From: Flavobacterium succinicans LMG 10402
GTDB lineage: Bacteria > Bacteroidota > Bacteroidia > Flavobacteriales > Flavobacteriaceae
Direction: 5' to 3'
NCBI RefSeq assembly: GCF_000611675.1
Contig: NZ_JATV01000002.1
Span: 273,769-337,768, forward strand
DNA length: 64,000 nucleotides
The position numbers and the translations under genes were made by a program. This document shows positions 9,590-20,500 of this stretch, piece after piece. The notes below the pieces were generated by a model that saw only the letters and a program-made list of their open reading frames with translations, made no database searches and was not told the DNA's origin. The first letter of the stretch is position 1. Every line of letters begins with the position of its first letter.

Positions 9590-9982
9590 GTTTACGTTTT
9601 TAGTACTGGTAAATGTAATTAAAGAAAACGTTTTCGTAACACGGTTAAAGTAAGTTTTATACAAAAAATACTAAGTAGCAAACTGTTTTAAAAGAAATAA
9701 TGAAAATTGGTTTTTCTAACGATAGATTTCGAAAGAAAAATGTAAATAAATTACAAAATTAATAATCCAAAGGAGTATAAAACATAAGATACAAAACTAC
9801 CTGCTTTGTTATTATAAGTTCAACACAGAGAATTTTTAAGTAGTTCTTTTTTTGTAATTATCTAAAACAGCTTACCCTTATAAGTTCCATTTTCTTTTCA
9901 ATTTACTGAACTAAAATTTGCTTTGACTTTCTATATATAAAAATAATTTACTAACTTTCAACAACTTAAAACCAAAATAAAC
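9590..9982. other. Intergenic region between divergent genes
   Basis: 393 nt of AT-rich sequence with no coding pattern. It must hold promoters for the carboxylase operon (minus) and the M20 hydrolase (plus). TACATTTA on the minus strand and TAACTTTC (9952-9959) on the plus strand resemble -7 boxes, but neither has a good -33 partner. Confidence 0.4.
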
Positions 9983-11335
9983 ATGAAAACCATCCTTTCC
10001 ACTTTTGTTTTTTGCTTTGTTTCGTATTTTTCAGCTAGTCAGACCGCGAATTCAGAAACTTCAAAAGCGACTATCAATGGCATTCCGATTACAGAATTAA
10101 AAGAGCTCTGTAGAAATGATACGCCAAGATTGGAGGCTATTTTTAAAGATTTACACAGCAATCCAGAACTTCCTTTTATGGAAGTGCGAACCTCAGGAAT
10201 TATTGCTAAAGAGTTAAAAGCATTAGGTTTTCAAATTACAGAAAAAGTTGGCAAAACTGGCGTTGTTGGTGTCCTGAAAAACGGTAATGGACCAACGATT
10301 ATGTATCGTGCTGACATGGATTGTATTGCAGTCGAAGAAGCAACAAATCTTCCCTACAAAAGCATCAAAAAAGGAAAAAATGAAGAGGGTAAAGATCTAC
10401 CAGTAATGCATGCTTGCGGGCATGACGCTCATGTCACTTGGATGCTAGGCATTGCCAAACAAATGGTAAAGTTAAAAGACAAATGGAAAGGCACCCTCGT
10501 ATTAGTTGGACAACCCGCTGAAGAAAACGGATTTGGTGCAATAGCCATGGCAAATGAAATGTATACCAAAGGAGTCCCAGTTCCAGACTTACTTTTAGGT
10601 ATGCACACAGGCCCTGCCCCAGTAGGAGTATACTTGAACAGACCGGGTGAGCGAATGGCAGGTGCAGTACAATTAGATGTTACCTTTTTTGGAGTTGGCG
10701 GACATGGATCGACGCCCGAACAAACTAAAGATCCTATCGTTATGGCAGCTAATGCTATTCTTCAATATCAAACTATTGTAAGCAGAAACTCCCACCCTCA
10801 ATTTCCAGTAGTATTAACGGTTGGCGCTGTTGAAGCAGGAATAGACAACAATGTAATCCCTAATAAAGCGTTATTGAAATTGAACCTACGTTGGTATAGA
10901 CAACAAGACAAAGAACTTCTATTAAAAAGAATTAGTGAGATAAACGAAGGTATCGCCGTTGCCAATAATCTTCCTAAGGATCTATATCCCAAAACAGTAA
11001 TCAAACAAAACCTTGGCACGTTGAAAAATAATGAGGCATTGACAGCTAAAATTAACGGTGCGCTAGAGAAAATGGCTGGACCGAATAAGAATTTATCCAT
11101 TCCGCCAGTTATGGGATCGGAAGATGTTCAAGAATTACTAAAAGACCATCCAGAAGTACCTTACAATTACTTTATTGTTGGTATTGCTAATCATGAAGTT
11201 TTTGAAAAGGCACTGAAAGAAGGAAAACAATTCCCTTTTTCGAATCATAATCCAGATTTTTGGGTAGATTTATCTGCAATTCCTTTTGGTACGACCCTCG
11301 GATTAGCGGCTGTTTTAGAAGCGTTTGCCCAATAA
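9983..11335 (+). CDS. Secreted M20 family amidohydrolase
   Basis: 450 aa with a signal peptide (about residues 1-19, ending SAS/Q). The body is a two-domain M20 dipeptidase/amidohydrolase like hippurate hydrolase or IAA-amino acid hydrolase. Metal-binding residues are visible in MYRADMDCIAV, HACGHDAHV, GQPAEENGFGA (catalytic Glu pair) and the His of LLGMHTGP. The dimerisation domain follows the FGVGGHGSTPE turn. It likely cleaves N-acyl or peptide amide bonds in the periplasm. Substrate unknown. It appears monocistronic. Confidence 0.9.
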   Translation: MKTILSTFVFCFVSYFSASQTANSETSKATINGIPITELKELCRNDTPRLEAIFKDLHSNPELPFMEVRTSGIIAKELKALGFQITEKVGKTGVVGVLKNGNGPTIMYRADMDCIAVEEATNLPYKSIKKGKNEEGKDLPVMHACGHDAHVTWMLGIAKQMVKLKDKWKGTLVLVGQPAEENGFGAIAMANEMYTKGVPVPDLLLGMHTGPAPVGVYLNRPGERMAGAVQLDVTFFGVGGHGSTPEQTKDPIVMAANAILQYQTIVSRNSHPQFPVVLTVGAVEAGIDNNVIPNKALLKLNLRWYRQQDKELLLKRISEINEGIAVANNLPKDLYPKTVIKQNLGTLKNNEALTAKINGALEKMAGPNKNLSIPPVMGSEDVQELLKDHPEVPYNYFIVGIANHEVFEKALKEGKQFPFSNHNPDFWVDLSAIPFGTTLGLAAVLEAFAQ

Positions 11336-11480
11336 GAGAAATCAAATAAATAACTAAACCAGCAGCAGTTTTATATCTTTTAATTTGATTTGAAAAAATC
11401 GCCGTCATTTTCGTGGTAGCAAGGAAACTGCTTTGATTGGTATGGGTATATATAATAGATTCAAAGGAAAAATGTTCTCT

Positions 11481-13688
11481 CTATAAAATCAACAATCCAA
11501 AGGCACGCAACGTTTGCATCGGCTTTGAGTACCAAAACAACTCAAAATCGGGTAAATGTTGTTCAAAATCAGTTTTAATCTCTTGAAAAGAATACACTTT
11601 GGATTGTGAAACCGCAATTTTATCTAAAATAGCCACCAACCATTCGCCTTCGGCTTTATTGGTTTGAATAGCAAAACTTTCTTTTTTATCGTGAAAGGTT
11701 AATTTAGCGAGTTCCCACGAATTGCCTTTTTTGGATTTAGTAAAATTTTCAACCGAAGGTTTTCCTCCCAACCAAACTACTTTGGCTGTAGGTTTTGTGG
11801 TGAAATTTTCTTCTTCTTGAAGTGCATTAAAAATAAAATCAGGGTGAATTTTGGTTTTTGGAATCTTAAAGTCAAACCATTCTTGCAGCTCAAAGTCGAA
11901 ACAAATACCGTGCATAAAATTGAACAACGATTTCTTCAGTCCGAAACTAAATTTTTCGTGGTCAATACCTGTCTTGTCTGTATAATTAATGTCATTGATG
12001 GCAAAAATCCCCTTCTCTGAACCTTGTAAAGGAAGTAGTTCTGGCGTAACACCAAATTGCTCTGGATTCAATCCCACTGGACTATGGGCCGTCATGGCAA
12101 ACTGATGCCAAAATCCGGATTGCAACACTCCCGCTTCAAACAATTGACGCACCATTTCGAGACTGTCTATCGTTTCTTGAACCGTTTGGGTTGGGTACCC
12201 GTACATCAAATACGCATGCACCATAATACCTGATTCCGTAAAATTGCGAGTCACTTTGGCCACTTGCTCAACCGTTACTCCTTTATCAATTAATTGCAAC
12301 AATCGGTCAGAAGCTACTTCCAAACCACCCGAAACTGCTATACAACCTGAAGCTTTGAGTAATCGACATAAATCGGCCGAAAAACTTTTCTCAAAACGGA
12401 TATTCGTCCACCAAGTAACCGATAATTTTCGGCGTAAAATTTCGAGTGCTAAAGCTCGCATTAAAGCTGGTGGTGCTGCTTCGTCAACAAAATGAAAGCC
12501 ATTCTGACCTGTTTGTGTCATCATTTCTTCCATTCGGTCGCACAACAAATTGGCAGCTATAGGTTCGTAGATTTTGATGTAATCCAAAGAAATGTCACAA
12601 AAAGTACATTTACCCCAATAACAACCATGCGCCATCGTCAACTTGTTCCAACGCCCATCGCTCCACATTCGATGCATCGGATTTACCACTTCTATTACCG
12701 AAATGTATTTATCCAACAGCAAATCCGTATAATCCGGAGTACCAACTTGCGATTGTTTATAATCAGGTTTTGAAGCATTGTTTTTATAAACGACTTTTCC
12801 TTCTTCTAGAATAAAAGTTCGTTTGAATTCTTTGGTATTTGGATTTTGAATATTAGAAATTAGTAATTCAACCGGAAGCTCCCCGTCATCCAAAGTAATA
12901 AAATCGAAAAACTCAAACACTCGAGCATCAGAAAGCGAGCGCAATTCGGTATTAGGAAAACCACCTCCCATTGCAATTTTGATATTCGGATAGTGCTTTT
13001 TCACCCACTGTGCCGAACGAAAAGCACTATACAAATTCCCAGGAAAAGGCACAGAAATCAGAAACAATTCAGGCTGAATTCTGGCTATTTTTTCTTCCAA
13101 AATAGATAGTAAAATACCATCAATATAGCTTGGTTCCTTTTGCAAAGCCTCGTATAATTCGTCGAATGAATTCGCGCTTCGACCCAAACGCTCGGCATAG
13201 CGACTAAAACCAAAATTTTCATCGACACATTCCACTATAAAATCCGAAATATCTTCAAGGTACAAAGTTGCCAAATGTTTGGCTTTATCCTGTGTTCCCA
13301 TCGTACCAAAAGCCCAATCCAACTCCTCCAATTGCGCAAAACGTGACGCTTCAGGTAAATAGTCTTCTTGACAAATTTGCAAAGCCAACGTTGGATTTTT
13401 GCCTTGCAAAAAAGCAATCACTGAATCTATGGTTTTGAGATATTCGTCTTGTAGAGCAATTATACGTTGACTGTTTATGTTTTTTGGTTTATGGTTTGTT
13501 GTTGCTTGAGCAAAAACTCCTTGCAATCCCTCTCTCGAAAACAATTTCAAAATCACCTCAATACCCAAATCCGCTTGCTCTGAGGGCACTTCAAAGGTAT
13601 TCAAAAATCCTTTGATATACGCCGTCGCTGGATATGGGGTATTCAGTTGCGTAAACGGTGGCGTGATGAGGAAGAGTTTTGGTTTCAA
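11481..13688 (-). CDS. B12-binding domain radical SAM protein
   Basis: 735 aa. The N-terminal third looks like a Rossmann-type B12-binding region (starting KPKLFLITPPF); the radical SAM core carries the cluster motif C-Y-W-G-K-C-T-F-C, which ligates a 4Fe-4S cluster and binds SAM. A C-terminal extension of about 200 residues has no recognised domain. I place the start at TTG 13688. The longer reading frame begins at TTG 13736, but that codon overlaps a -33 element (CAAT on plus, 13734-13737) whose perfect -7 box (13707-13714) lies inside the extension. The reaction is unknown; relatives modify lipids, natural products or methylate carbon centres. Confidence 0.85.
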   Translation of the reverse strand: MKPKLFLITPPFTQLNTPYPATAYIKGFLNTFEVPSEQADLGIEVILKLFSREGLQGVFAQATTNHKPKNINSQRIIALQDEYLKTIDSVIAFLQGKNPTLALQICQEDYLPEASRFAQLEELDWAFGTMGTQDKAKHLATLYLEDISDFIVECVDENFGFSRYAERLGRSANSFDELYEALQKEPSYIDGILLSILEEKIARIQPELFLISVPFPGNLYSAFRSAQWVKKHYPNIKIAMGGGFPNTELRSLSDARVFEFFDFITLDDGELPVELLISNIQNPNTKEFKRTFILEEGKVVYKNNASKPDYKQSQVGTPDYTDLLLDKYISVIEVVNPMHRMWSDGRWNKLTMAHGCYWGKCTFCDISLDYIKIYEPIAANLLCDRMEEMMTQTGQNGFHFVDEAAPPALMRALALEILRRKLSVTWWTNIRFEKSFSADLCRLLKASGCIAVSGGLEVASDRLLQLIDKGVTVEQVAKVTRNFTESGIMVHAYLMYGYPTQTVQETIDSLEMVRQLFEAGVLQSGFWHQFAMTAHSPVGLNPEQFGVTPELLPLQGSEKGIFAINDINYTDKTGIDHEKFSFGLKKSLFNFMHGICFDFELQEWFDFKIPKTKIHPDFIFNALQEEENFTTKPTAKVVWLGGKPSVENFTKSKKGNSWELAKLTFHDKKESFAIQTNKAEGEWLVAILDKIAVSQSKVYSFQEIKTDFEQHLPDFELFWYSKPMQTLRAFGLLIL

Positions 13689-13706
13689 GACGGTATTATT
13701 TTGATG

Positions 13707-13737
13707 CAAAAGTAAGAGCAAAAAAGCAGATAGCAAT
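13707..13737 (-). promoter_or_regulatory. Bacteroidota-type promoter deciding the radical SAM start
   Basis: On the minus strand ATTG (13737-13734) is followed after 19 nt by a perfect TACTTTTG (13714-13707). The box ends 18 nt before the TTG at 13688, giving a leader of about a dozen nt. Confidence 0.65.
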
Positions 13738-13781
13738 GCAATGAAAACCTAACTTTTCATAAAACTAAACTTTATCTGACA

Positions 13782-15065
13782 CTAAAACTGATGACTTTTT
13801 CTAGAAATCATAAAAAGAGAACCTAAACTCAACAAAGCAGCCCCCGTCAAATAATACCCCACATACGAAATGTCATAATCCGTAGCCAACCAAATGGCAA
13901 TCATAGGAGCAAAAGCGGCACCAAATATTCCGGCTAAATTAAAGGTCAAGGAAGCTCCTGAATAGCGGACTTGTGTTGGAAACAACTCAGATAAAAAAGT
14001 ACCTAAAGGACCATAGGTAAATCCCATCAACGCCATGCCGATACAAACGAAAACCGTTACCATTACCGCACTTCCCGAACTAAGAAAAAATTGGAAGAAA
14101 AAACCAAAAACAGCTATGGCAATAGTAGCCCAAACCAGCATTTTGCGACGCCCAATGGCATCTGCTACCACTGCCGAAACAGGAATAAACAGCGCAAAAA
14201 AGAGCACAGAAAACAACTGAATCAACAAAGCATCTCTTTTGGTAAAACCCAAATCAGAGGTCGCCCAACTTAAAGTAAATACCGTCATTAAATAAAAAAC
14301 CAAAAAAGTAGTCACTGCCGCCAATGTTCCAAAAATCAATTGATTCTTATAAGAAGTGAGTAACGTAAGAAATGGGATTTTCACTTCTTTTGCTACTTTT
14401 TTAGCCTGCTCAAAAGAAGGTGTTTCAGAAATTTTAGTTCGAATATAAAAACCAACCACTACCAAAAGTGAACTAGCGATAAAAGGAATTCGCCAACCAT
14501 AATTCATAAAATCATCGTTGCTCATACTGTCTGTTAAAAGCAAAAAAGTAGCTCCCGAAAGCAACAAACCTATAGGAGCACCTAACTGTGGGAACATTCC
14601 GTACCAAGCTCTTTTATTCGGTGGCGCATTTTCGATGGCCAGTAAAACAGCTCCTCCCCACTCTCCTCCAAGACCAACGCCTTGCCCAAAACGACACAGC
14701 ATCAACAATAAAGGTGCGGCTATACCTATACTAGCATAACTTGGCAGAAAACCAATGGCGACCGTAGAAACTCCCATTGTTAGTAATGCGGCTACCAAGG
14801 TAAATTTACGACCTATCTTATCCCCAAAATGTCCAAAAAAAGCCGAACCCAAGGGACGCGATAAAAAAGCAATAGAAAACGTAGCTAGTGACTGCAACGT
14901 AGCCATAGTAGCATCTGTACTCGGGAAAAAAAGTTGGGGAAACACCAATACAGCGGCATTAGCATAAATATAAAAATCAAAAAACTCAATGGTCGTTCCT
15001 ATCAAACTGCCAAAAAGTACATATTTTAACGAGTTTTTCCGACAATGTTCTGGTTTCAAATTCAT
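13782..15065 (-). CDS. MFS transporter, metabolite:H+ symporter (MHS) family
   Basis: 427 aa with about 12 membrane helices. The opening SLIGTTIEFFDFYIYANAA and the loop 2-3 motif GHFGDKIGRKF are typical of the MHS family (ProP, ShiA, YhjE type), as are LCRFGQGVGLGGEWGGA and loop 8-9 ADAIGRRKM. Members take up organic acids or compatible solutes with protons. The substrate cannot be inferred. It is monocistronic, 45 nt downstream of, and on the same strand as, the radical SAM promoter region. Confidence 0.88.
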   Translation of the reverse strand: MNLKPEHCRKNSLKYVLFGSLIGTTIEFFDFYIYANAAVLVFPQLFFPSTDATMATLQSLATFSIAFLSRPLGSAFFGHFGDKIGRKFTLVAALLTMGVSTVAIGFLPSYASIGIAAPLLLMLCRFGQGVGLGGEWGGAVLLAIENAPPNKRAWYGMFPQLGAPIGLLLSGATFLLLTDSMSNDDFMNYGWRIPFIASSLLVVVGFYIRTKISETPSFEQAKKVAKEVKIPFLTLLTSYKNQLIFGTLAAVTTFLVFYLMTVFTLSWATSDLGFTKRDALLIQLFSVLFFALFIPVSAVVADAIGRRKMLVWATIAIAVFGFFFQFFLSSGSAVMVTVFVCIGMALMGFTYGPLGTFLSELFPTQVRYSGASLTFNLAGIFGAAFAPMIAIWLATDYDISYVGYYLTGAALLSLGSLFMISRKSHQF

Positions 15066-15389
15066 ATGATAAAAAAAATAACAAAATTTAACATTAAAAA
15101 AACTTCTAAAACCTAATCAAAAGTAATAATAAAACGCTCCATCAATAAAGTTCCAGCCTAAATAGTTGTTTATGCTAAACTATGTTATTAAAATCAATTA
15201 CAAAAGCACTATTGCAGACACTATTAATAAAACAATAATAAATTAGCAGTATTACTATTATTAGTATTAGAAAAATATATTATTTTAAATTACAAACACA
15301 CAAAAATAGTTTAATTTGTGTTTTTTTGATATTAATTGTATTATTACAAAATATTAACAAAAACCTAACACTAAATACTAAAAGTAAAA
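15066..15389. other. Intergenic region upstream of the sigma factor
   Basis: 324 nt, exceptionally AT-rich with several runs of T and A. No gene is seen. It separates the minus-strand MFS gene from the plus-strand sigma gene and must contain both promoters, but no pair of boxes fits well. Confidence 0.4.
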
Positions 15390-16004
15390 TTGAAATCAAC
15401 CACCGAACATATCAAAGAAATTGACGATGCAATAGTATGGAAACAATTAATTAATGGCAATGAAAAAGCTTTTTCAACTCTGTTTGATAAATACTTTAAC
15501 CAATTAGTTTTGTACGGAAATTCCTTTTCTTCAAATGAAGAAAAAGTAAAAGATTGTATACAAGACGTTTTCGTTGATGTTTGGTTGTACAGAAACTCTT
15601 TAAATGAAAATATTGCTCCAAAAACTTATCTTTTATCTTGTGTACGCAAAAGAATTGCTAGACAACACGGACGTGATAGAATTTTCACAAAAGCTACTTC
15701 TACAAAAACATTAGAATTTCTATTCGACTTTTCTGTTGAACACAAGCTAATTATAGATGAGGATAGTAAAAACAAAGTAATTCAATTAAACAAATTAATA
15801 AACCTACTTCCTTCAAAACAGAAAGAAGTTTTATACCTTAGATATCATCAAGAACTAAGTATTGATCAAATAGCCGAAATTTTAAATATCAACTATCAAT
15901 CAACAAGCAATTTACTACATAGATCGCTACTCAAACTTCGTAAAGATTGGAGTTCCATTATTTATACTTTACTCATTTTTTCAAAAATTTCTTCTCTTTT
16001 GTAA
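15390..16004 (+). CDS. ECF RNA polymerase sigma factor
   Basis: 204 aa from a TTG start. Sigma region 2 is visible at about residues 25-90 (FDKYFNQLVLYGNSF, DCIQDVFVDVWLYR) and region 4 at about 145-190 (LPSKQKEVLYLRYHQELSIDQIAEIL then LLHRSLLKLRK). It belongs to the FecI/Bacteroidetes-type ECF group that activates SusC/SusD loci. The FecR-like anti-sigma at 16257 and the STN-bearing SusC at 17513 complete a trans-envelope signalling chain. A hydrophobic C-terminal tail (IIYTLLIFSKISSLL) is unusual for a cytoplasmic factor. Confidence 0.93.
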   Translation: MKSTTEHIKEIDDAIVWKQLINGNEKAFSTLFDKYFNQLVLYGNSFSSNEEKVKDCIQDVFVDVWLYRNSLNENIAPKTYLLSCVRKRIARQHGRDRIFTKATSTKTLEFLFDFSVEHKLIIDEDSKNKVIQLNKLINLLPSKQKEVLYLRYHQELSIDQIAEILNINYQSTSNLLHRSLLKLRKDWSSIIYTLLIFSKISSLL

Positions 16005-16256
16005 GAAAAAGAGACTCTTCAATCCTTTTAGTAAAAAACATTTGATATTAAAAATTCAAATCAAGATCTTATTGTTTTAATTTAAAAAAACTAGAAAAGG
16101 TGAAATCTTTATCAACCAAATATCAGTGTTTTCCTCAAAAAAAACCTATCTGCAACAACTTCTCAAAATAATATTATTTTTTTTGTTTTTTTTCACAATT
16201 TGATGAGTATATTTTAAAGATATTACCCTTTATGTATTAGTAACTATATTTCACTG

Positions 16257-17360
16257 ATGCAAAAAAGAGACTTTTATACTGAGATTGATGATTTTTTAAT
16301 GGACGAATCATTCAAGTTATGGGTACATAACAACCAAGACAATAAAAACTGGGAAGAATGGACTTTAGAAAACCCAAAACGAGCCAAATTAGTAGAAGAA
16401 TCTAGGCTTTGGATTTTAGCATTAAAAACTAATGAACAAAAACTGACCCGAGAAGAACTGCAATCTGCACTACTTTCTACTTGGGACAAAATTGAAATAA
16501 AAGAGAAGCAAAAAAAAGGCAAAAGAACCTTCAATATACAACATATTAAATGGACACAATTAGCAGCATCCCTATTACTTTTCGTTTTTATCGGATACAG
16601 CTTTTACAATTTACATCTTAAAAATACTGCTTCAAAAATCGATAATGTTTTAACAAAAAACATTCATGACGGCATTATTGTGCAAATTAACAACAGTAAC
16701 AAACCTCAAATCATAACATTATCTGATAAAAGTTCAGTATTACTACAGCCCAACAGTAAACTAAGCTATCCAATACATTTTACTGGAAATGAAAGAAAAG
16801 TTTATTTATCGGGTGAAGGTTTTTTTGAAATTAGTAAAAATCCCAAGAAACCCTTTCTTGTTTTTGCTAATGAAATTGTTACAAAAGTTGTCGGGACAAG
16901 CTTCAGAATTAGTGCTTTTGAAAACCAACCCAACATTGAAGTTTTAGTTAGGACTGGTAAAGTAAAAGTGAAGTCACAAAAAAATAGTACTATTAAAAAT
17001 GAAGAAATCACTTTATTACCTAATGAAGCAGTTCGTTTTACTAAAAAGGATGCAACATTTAACAAAGTTACTAATATCATTAAAGACAAATCTTTATTTC
17101 AATCTAGTACAAATATTGAACAACTAAGTTTTGAATTTAATGACATTCCGGTTTCTCAAATCTTCAACACTATTGAACAAGCTTATCAAGTTAAGATAGT
17201 CTATCCAAAACAAAAACTTAAAGATTGCTTTCTTACCACATCCCTTAGCGACGAACCATTGCAGGAAAAACTTAAGATTATATGCAATGCATTAGGAAAA
17301 AATACCAGCTACGAAATGAATGAAAATCAAATAATCATAACAACCGAGGGTTGTAATTAA
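16257..17360 (+). CDS. FecR-type anti-sigma factor
   Basis: 367 aa. A cytoplasmic N-terminal region (1-95, ending in lysine-rich sequence) is followed by one membrane helix (about 98-118), a periplasmic FecR domain (about 140-240; LSDKSSVLLQPNSKLSYP, GEGFFEISKNPKKPFLVF) and a C-terminal DUF4974-like domain (about 285-365, FNDIPVSQIFNTIEQAY). In FecR systems the periplasmic domain reads the STN domain of the outer-membrane transporter and releases the sigma factor. It follows the sigma gene after 252 nt, so it may have its own promoter. Confidence 0.93.
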   Translation: MQKRDFYTEIDDFLMDESFKLWVHNNQDNKNWEEWTLENPKRAKLVEESRLWILALKTNEQKLTREELQSALLSTWDKIEIKEKQKKGKRTFNIQHIKWTQLAASLLLFVFIGYSFYNLHLKNTASKIDNVLTKNIHDGIIVQINNSNKPQIITLSDKSSVLLQPNSKLSYPIHFTGNERKVYLSGEGFFEISKNPKKPFLVFANEIVTKVVGTSFRISAFENQPNIEVLVRTGKVKVKSQKNSTIKNEEITLLPNEAVRFTKKDATFNKVTNIIKDKSLFQSSTNIEQLSFEFNDIPVSQIFNTIEQAYQVKIVYPKQKLKDCFLTTSLSDEPLQEKLKIICNALGKNTSYEMNENQIIITTEGCN

Positions 17361-17392
17361 ACTAATGCCTATGTGAAATTTTTATAAAAAAA

Positions 17393-17424
17393 AGGTGCCA
17401 ACATGCTGTAACATTTTGACACCT
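17393..17424 (+). other. Imperfect hairpin between fecR and susC
   Basis: AGGTGCCAA (17393-17401) and TTGACACCT (17416-17424) form a 9-bp stem with one mismatch around a 14-nt loop. No T-run follows, so it is a weak terminator candidate; it may instead partly attenuate transcription or stabilise the susC transcript. Confidence 0.35.
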
Positions 17425-17512
17425 GTTAAAAAACTAAATTACTTTCTGTAAAAAGTAATTAAAAGAGTTTAAAATACCCGTAATAAGTACTAATAAAAAC
17501 CCAACCAAAATT

Positions 17513-20500
17513 ATGAAAAAACCTGTTGTTAAACAACGATTACTTTATCGAATCATGAAAATAACATTATATCAAATCCTGTTAGCATTTGTGTTTTCAA
17601 CAATTACCCTTGCAAATAGTGCTAAAGGACAAAAAAAATTAGACACTAAGATTTCTGTTAGCCTAAATAACATGAACTTAAACAGAGTAATTAAGAAACT
17701 AGAAAAATCCGCCAATGTAAAGTTTTCATATAATTCTAGAATTAGTCAACTTAACTCTATAGTAAATTACCAAGCAACAAATGAGTCACTTTCTAGCGTA
17801 CTAAAAAATATTCTAAGTCCTCTTGATATAGAATACTTTGAGGTCAGCAATCAAATCATCTTACAAAACAAACCACAAAAAGTAAGTTCAACTGAATTTG
17901 AAATATTGAATTCGACTAATCAAGATAAGCGAACCATTAAAGGAAAAGTTGTAGACGAAGACCAAAACCCTCTACCTGGAGCAACCATTCTAGTTAAAGG
18001 AACTAAAATTACAACGCTTACCGACTATGATGGTAAATTTGCGATTTCAGTACCTGAAAACAACACTACACTTGTCATTTCATATATTGGAATGGAAACA
18101 AAAGAAGTAAGCATAAACAACTTACCTCCAACTATTATTCTAAAAGAAGTTGGTGAAAAACTTAAAGAAATAGTTGTAACTACAGGATACGAAAAAACAT
18201 CTAAAAGAACATTTACTGGTGCAGTAAGTAAAATCACTGAAAAAGAATTATTAGTTGAAGGAGTTGTTGATATCAGCAGAATGATTGAAGGAAAAGCAGC
18301 TGGTGTAACAGTTCAAAACGTAACTGGAACTTTTGGAACTGCTCCAAAAATTACAGTTAGGGGATCTTCATCTATTTTTGGTGACACAAAACCACTTTGG
18401 GTAATTGACGGTATTGTTCAGGAAGATATTGTGAATCTATCTTTTCAAGACCTAGCTTCTGGTAACTCAGAAACACTACTAAGCTCTTCAATAGCTGGAT
18501 TGAATCCTAATGACGTTTTGAGTATTGAAATTTTGAAAGATGCTTCTGCAACTTCTATTTATGGTTCAAGATCCTTAAATGGTGTAGTTGTAGTTACCAC
18601 TAAACAAGGAAAAAGAGAATCTCCATTAAACATAAACTATTCGTTAGAACAAACTGTAAGAACAGTACCTAATTATAGTCAATATGACATTTTAAATTCT
18701 CAAGAAACTATGAGTATTCTTAAAGAGATTGAAGCAAAAGGGTTCCTAGACTTACCTTCGACTTCTCAAGGCCGATATGGAGGTGTTTATAATATTCTTT
18801 CTAGAGCAATTAATACCTACAACACAACTAATGGTACTTTTGGAGTTAAAAATGATGCAGCAGGCAGAAATGCTTTCTTACAAAAGTATGAATTAGCAAA
18901 TACAGATTGGTTCGCCGCTTTATTCAGACCTTCAATTACACAAAATCACTCTTTGAACTTATCTGGAGGAGGTGTAAACAATTCTTATTTTGCATCACTT
19001 GGATTTTACAATGATCCTGGATGGACATTAGCAGACAATGTAAAACAATTTACTTCAAACATTAAAAACACTTTTTTTATTAATGATAAATTAAGTCTTA
19101 CATTATCAACACAAGCCTCTTTGAGGAACCAGTCTGCGCCAGGAAGTTATGACAGCCTCAGAGATGGCGTAAGCGGAAGCACAACAAGAGACTTTGATAT
19201 CAACCCATTTAATTATGTATTGAATACCAACAGAACTTTAAGACCATATGACGAAAATGGTAATTATGAGTACTATAGAAACAACTGGGCGCCCATAAAT
19301 ATAATTGAAGAATTAGAAAACAATTATATGGACATCAAGGTGAAAGACATTCGTTTTCAAGCAGATTTAGAATACAAAATAAGTCCAAAATTCACTTACA
19401 ATTTCACAGGAAATATTAGAAGTGCTAATACAACAAGAGAACATAATATTTTAGAAAAATCTAATATAGTTGGTGCTTATAATGCTCAAGAAACTACTAT
19501 TGTAAGAGATCAAAACATCTTTTTGTACCAAGATCCAGACAACTTAACAGCACCAAAAGTTTCAGTATTACCAAATGGAGGAATATTAAGAAAATTTTCT
19601 AATGATTTAACCTCATTTAATATTCGTAATAGCTTTAGCTACAAAAATGTGTTTAATGAGATTCATGAATTTGATGCTTTATTTGGTCAAGAACTTAGAT
19701 CAGTTGATAGAAATAGTAACAATTTCACATCATACGGAATACAATATAATAAAGGTTTAACCGCATTTACAGATCCTAGAATATTAGAAAAACTAATAAA
19801 TGGTGGCGAATCATATTTTGGTTTTAATGAAGAAAGAGAGAGAACCGTTGGTTTCTTCGGAAAAGTAGGATACACTTACGATAGACGTTATACAGCATCT
19901 ATCACAGGAAGATATGATGGTTCTAATAGACAAGGAAATAGCGGTTCTTCTAGATGGCTGCCAACCTATACTTTTAGTGGAAAATGGAATATTAAGGAGG
20001 AATCCTTCATGAAAAATATGGAAAAATTGAACACCTTAAGCTTAAGAGGTTCATATGGTTTAACTGCTACGGCTGGACCAGCAACAAATTCATTAGCTAT
20101 CTATAGAAGTTTTGTAACTGACCGTCTTAATCTTGGAGATAGAGAAACTGGTTTGAATATTGATGAACTTCAAAACGGAGACTTAACTTGGGAAAAACAA
20201 TTTGAAACCAATATTGGTTTAGACTTGGGTGTATTTAATAATAGAATACAATTCACAACTGATGTTTACAGACGTAAAGCGTTTGATTTAGTTGATTTTG
20301 TTACTACTTCCGGTATTGGAGGTCAAAAATTAAAGCAAGGAAATAATGCCAATATGGAAACTAAAGGTATCGAGCTTGCCATTACAACAAGAAACTTAAA
20401 CAATACTAGACTAAAATGGTCAACTTCTTTTAATTTCTCCATATTTAATCAAGAAATTACAAAATTACAAAACACACCATCAGTATTAGGTTTAGTAGAT

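Noticed and set aside
9590..9664. N-terminal extension of the biotin carrier protein
   Set aside because: The 25 extra residues do not resemble the family, and ATG 9589 gives the normal start.
16005..16256. A small gene between the sigma and anti-sigma genes
   Set aside because: Stops in all frames and homopolymer-rich sequence; no coding pattern.
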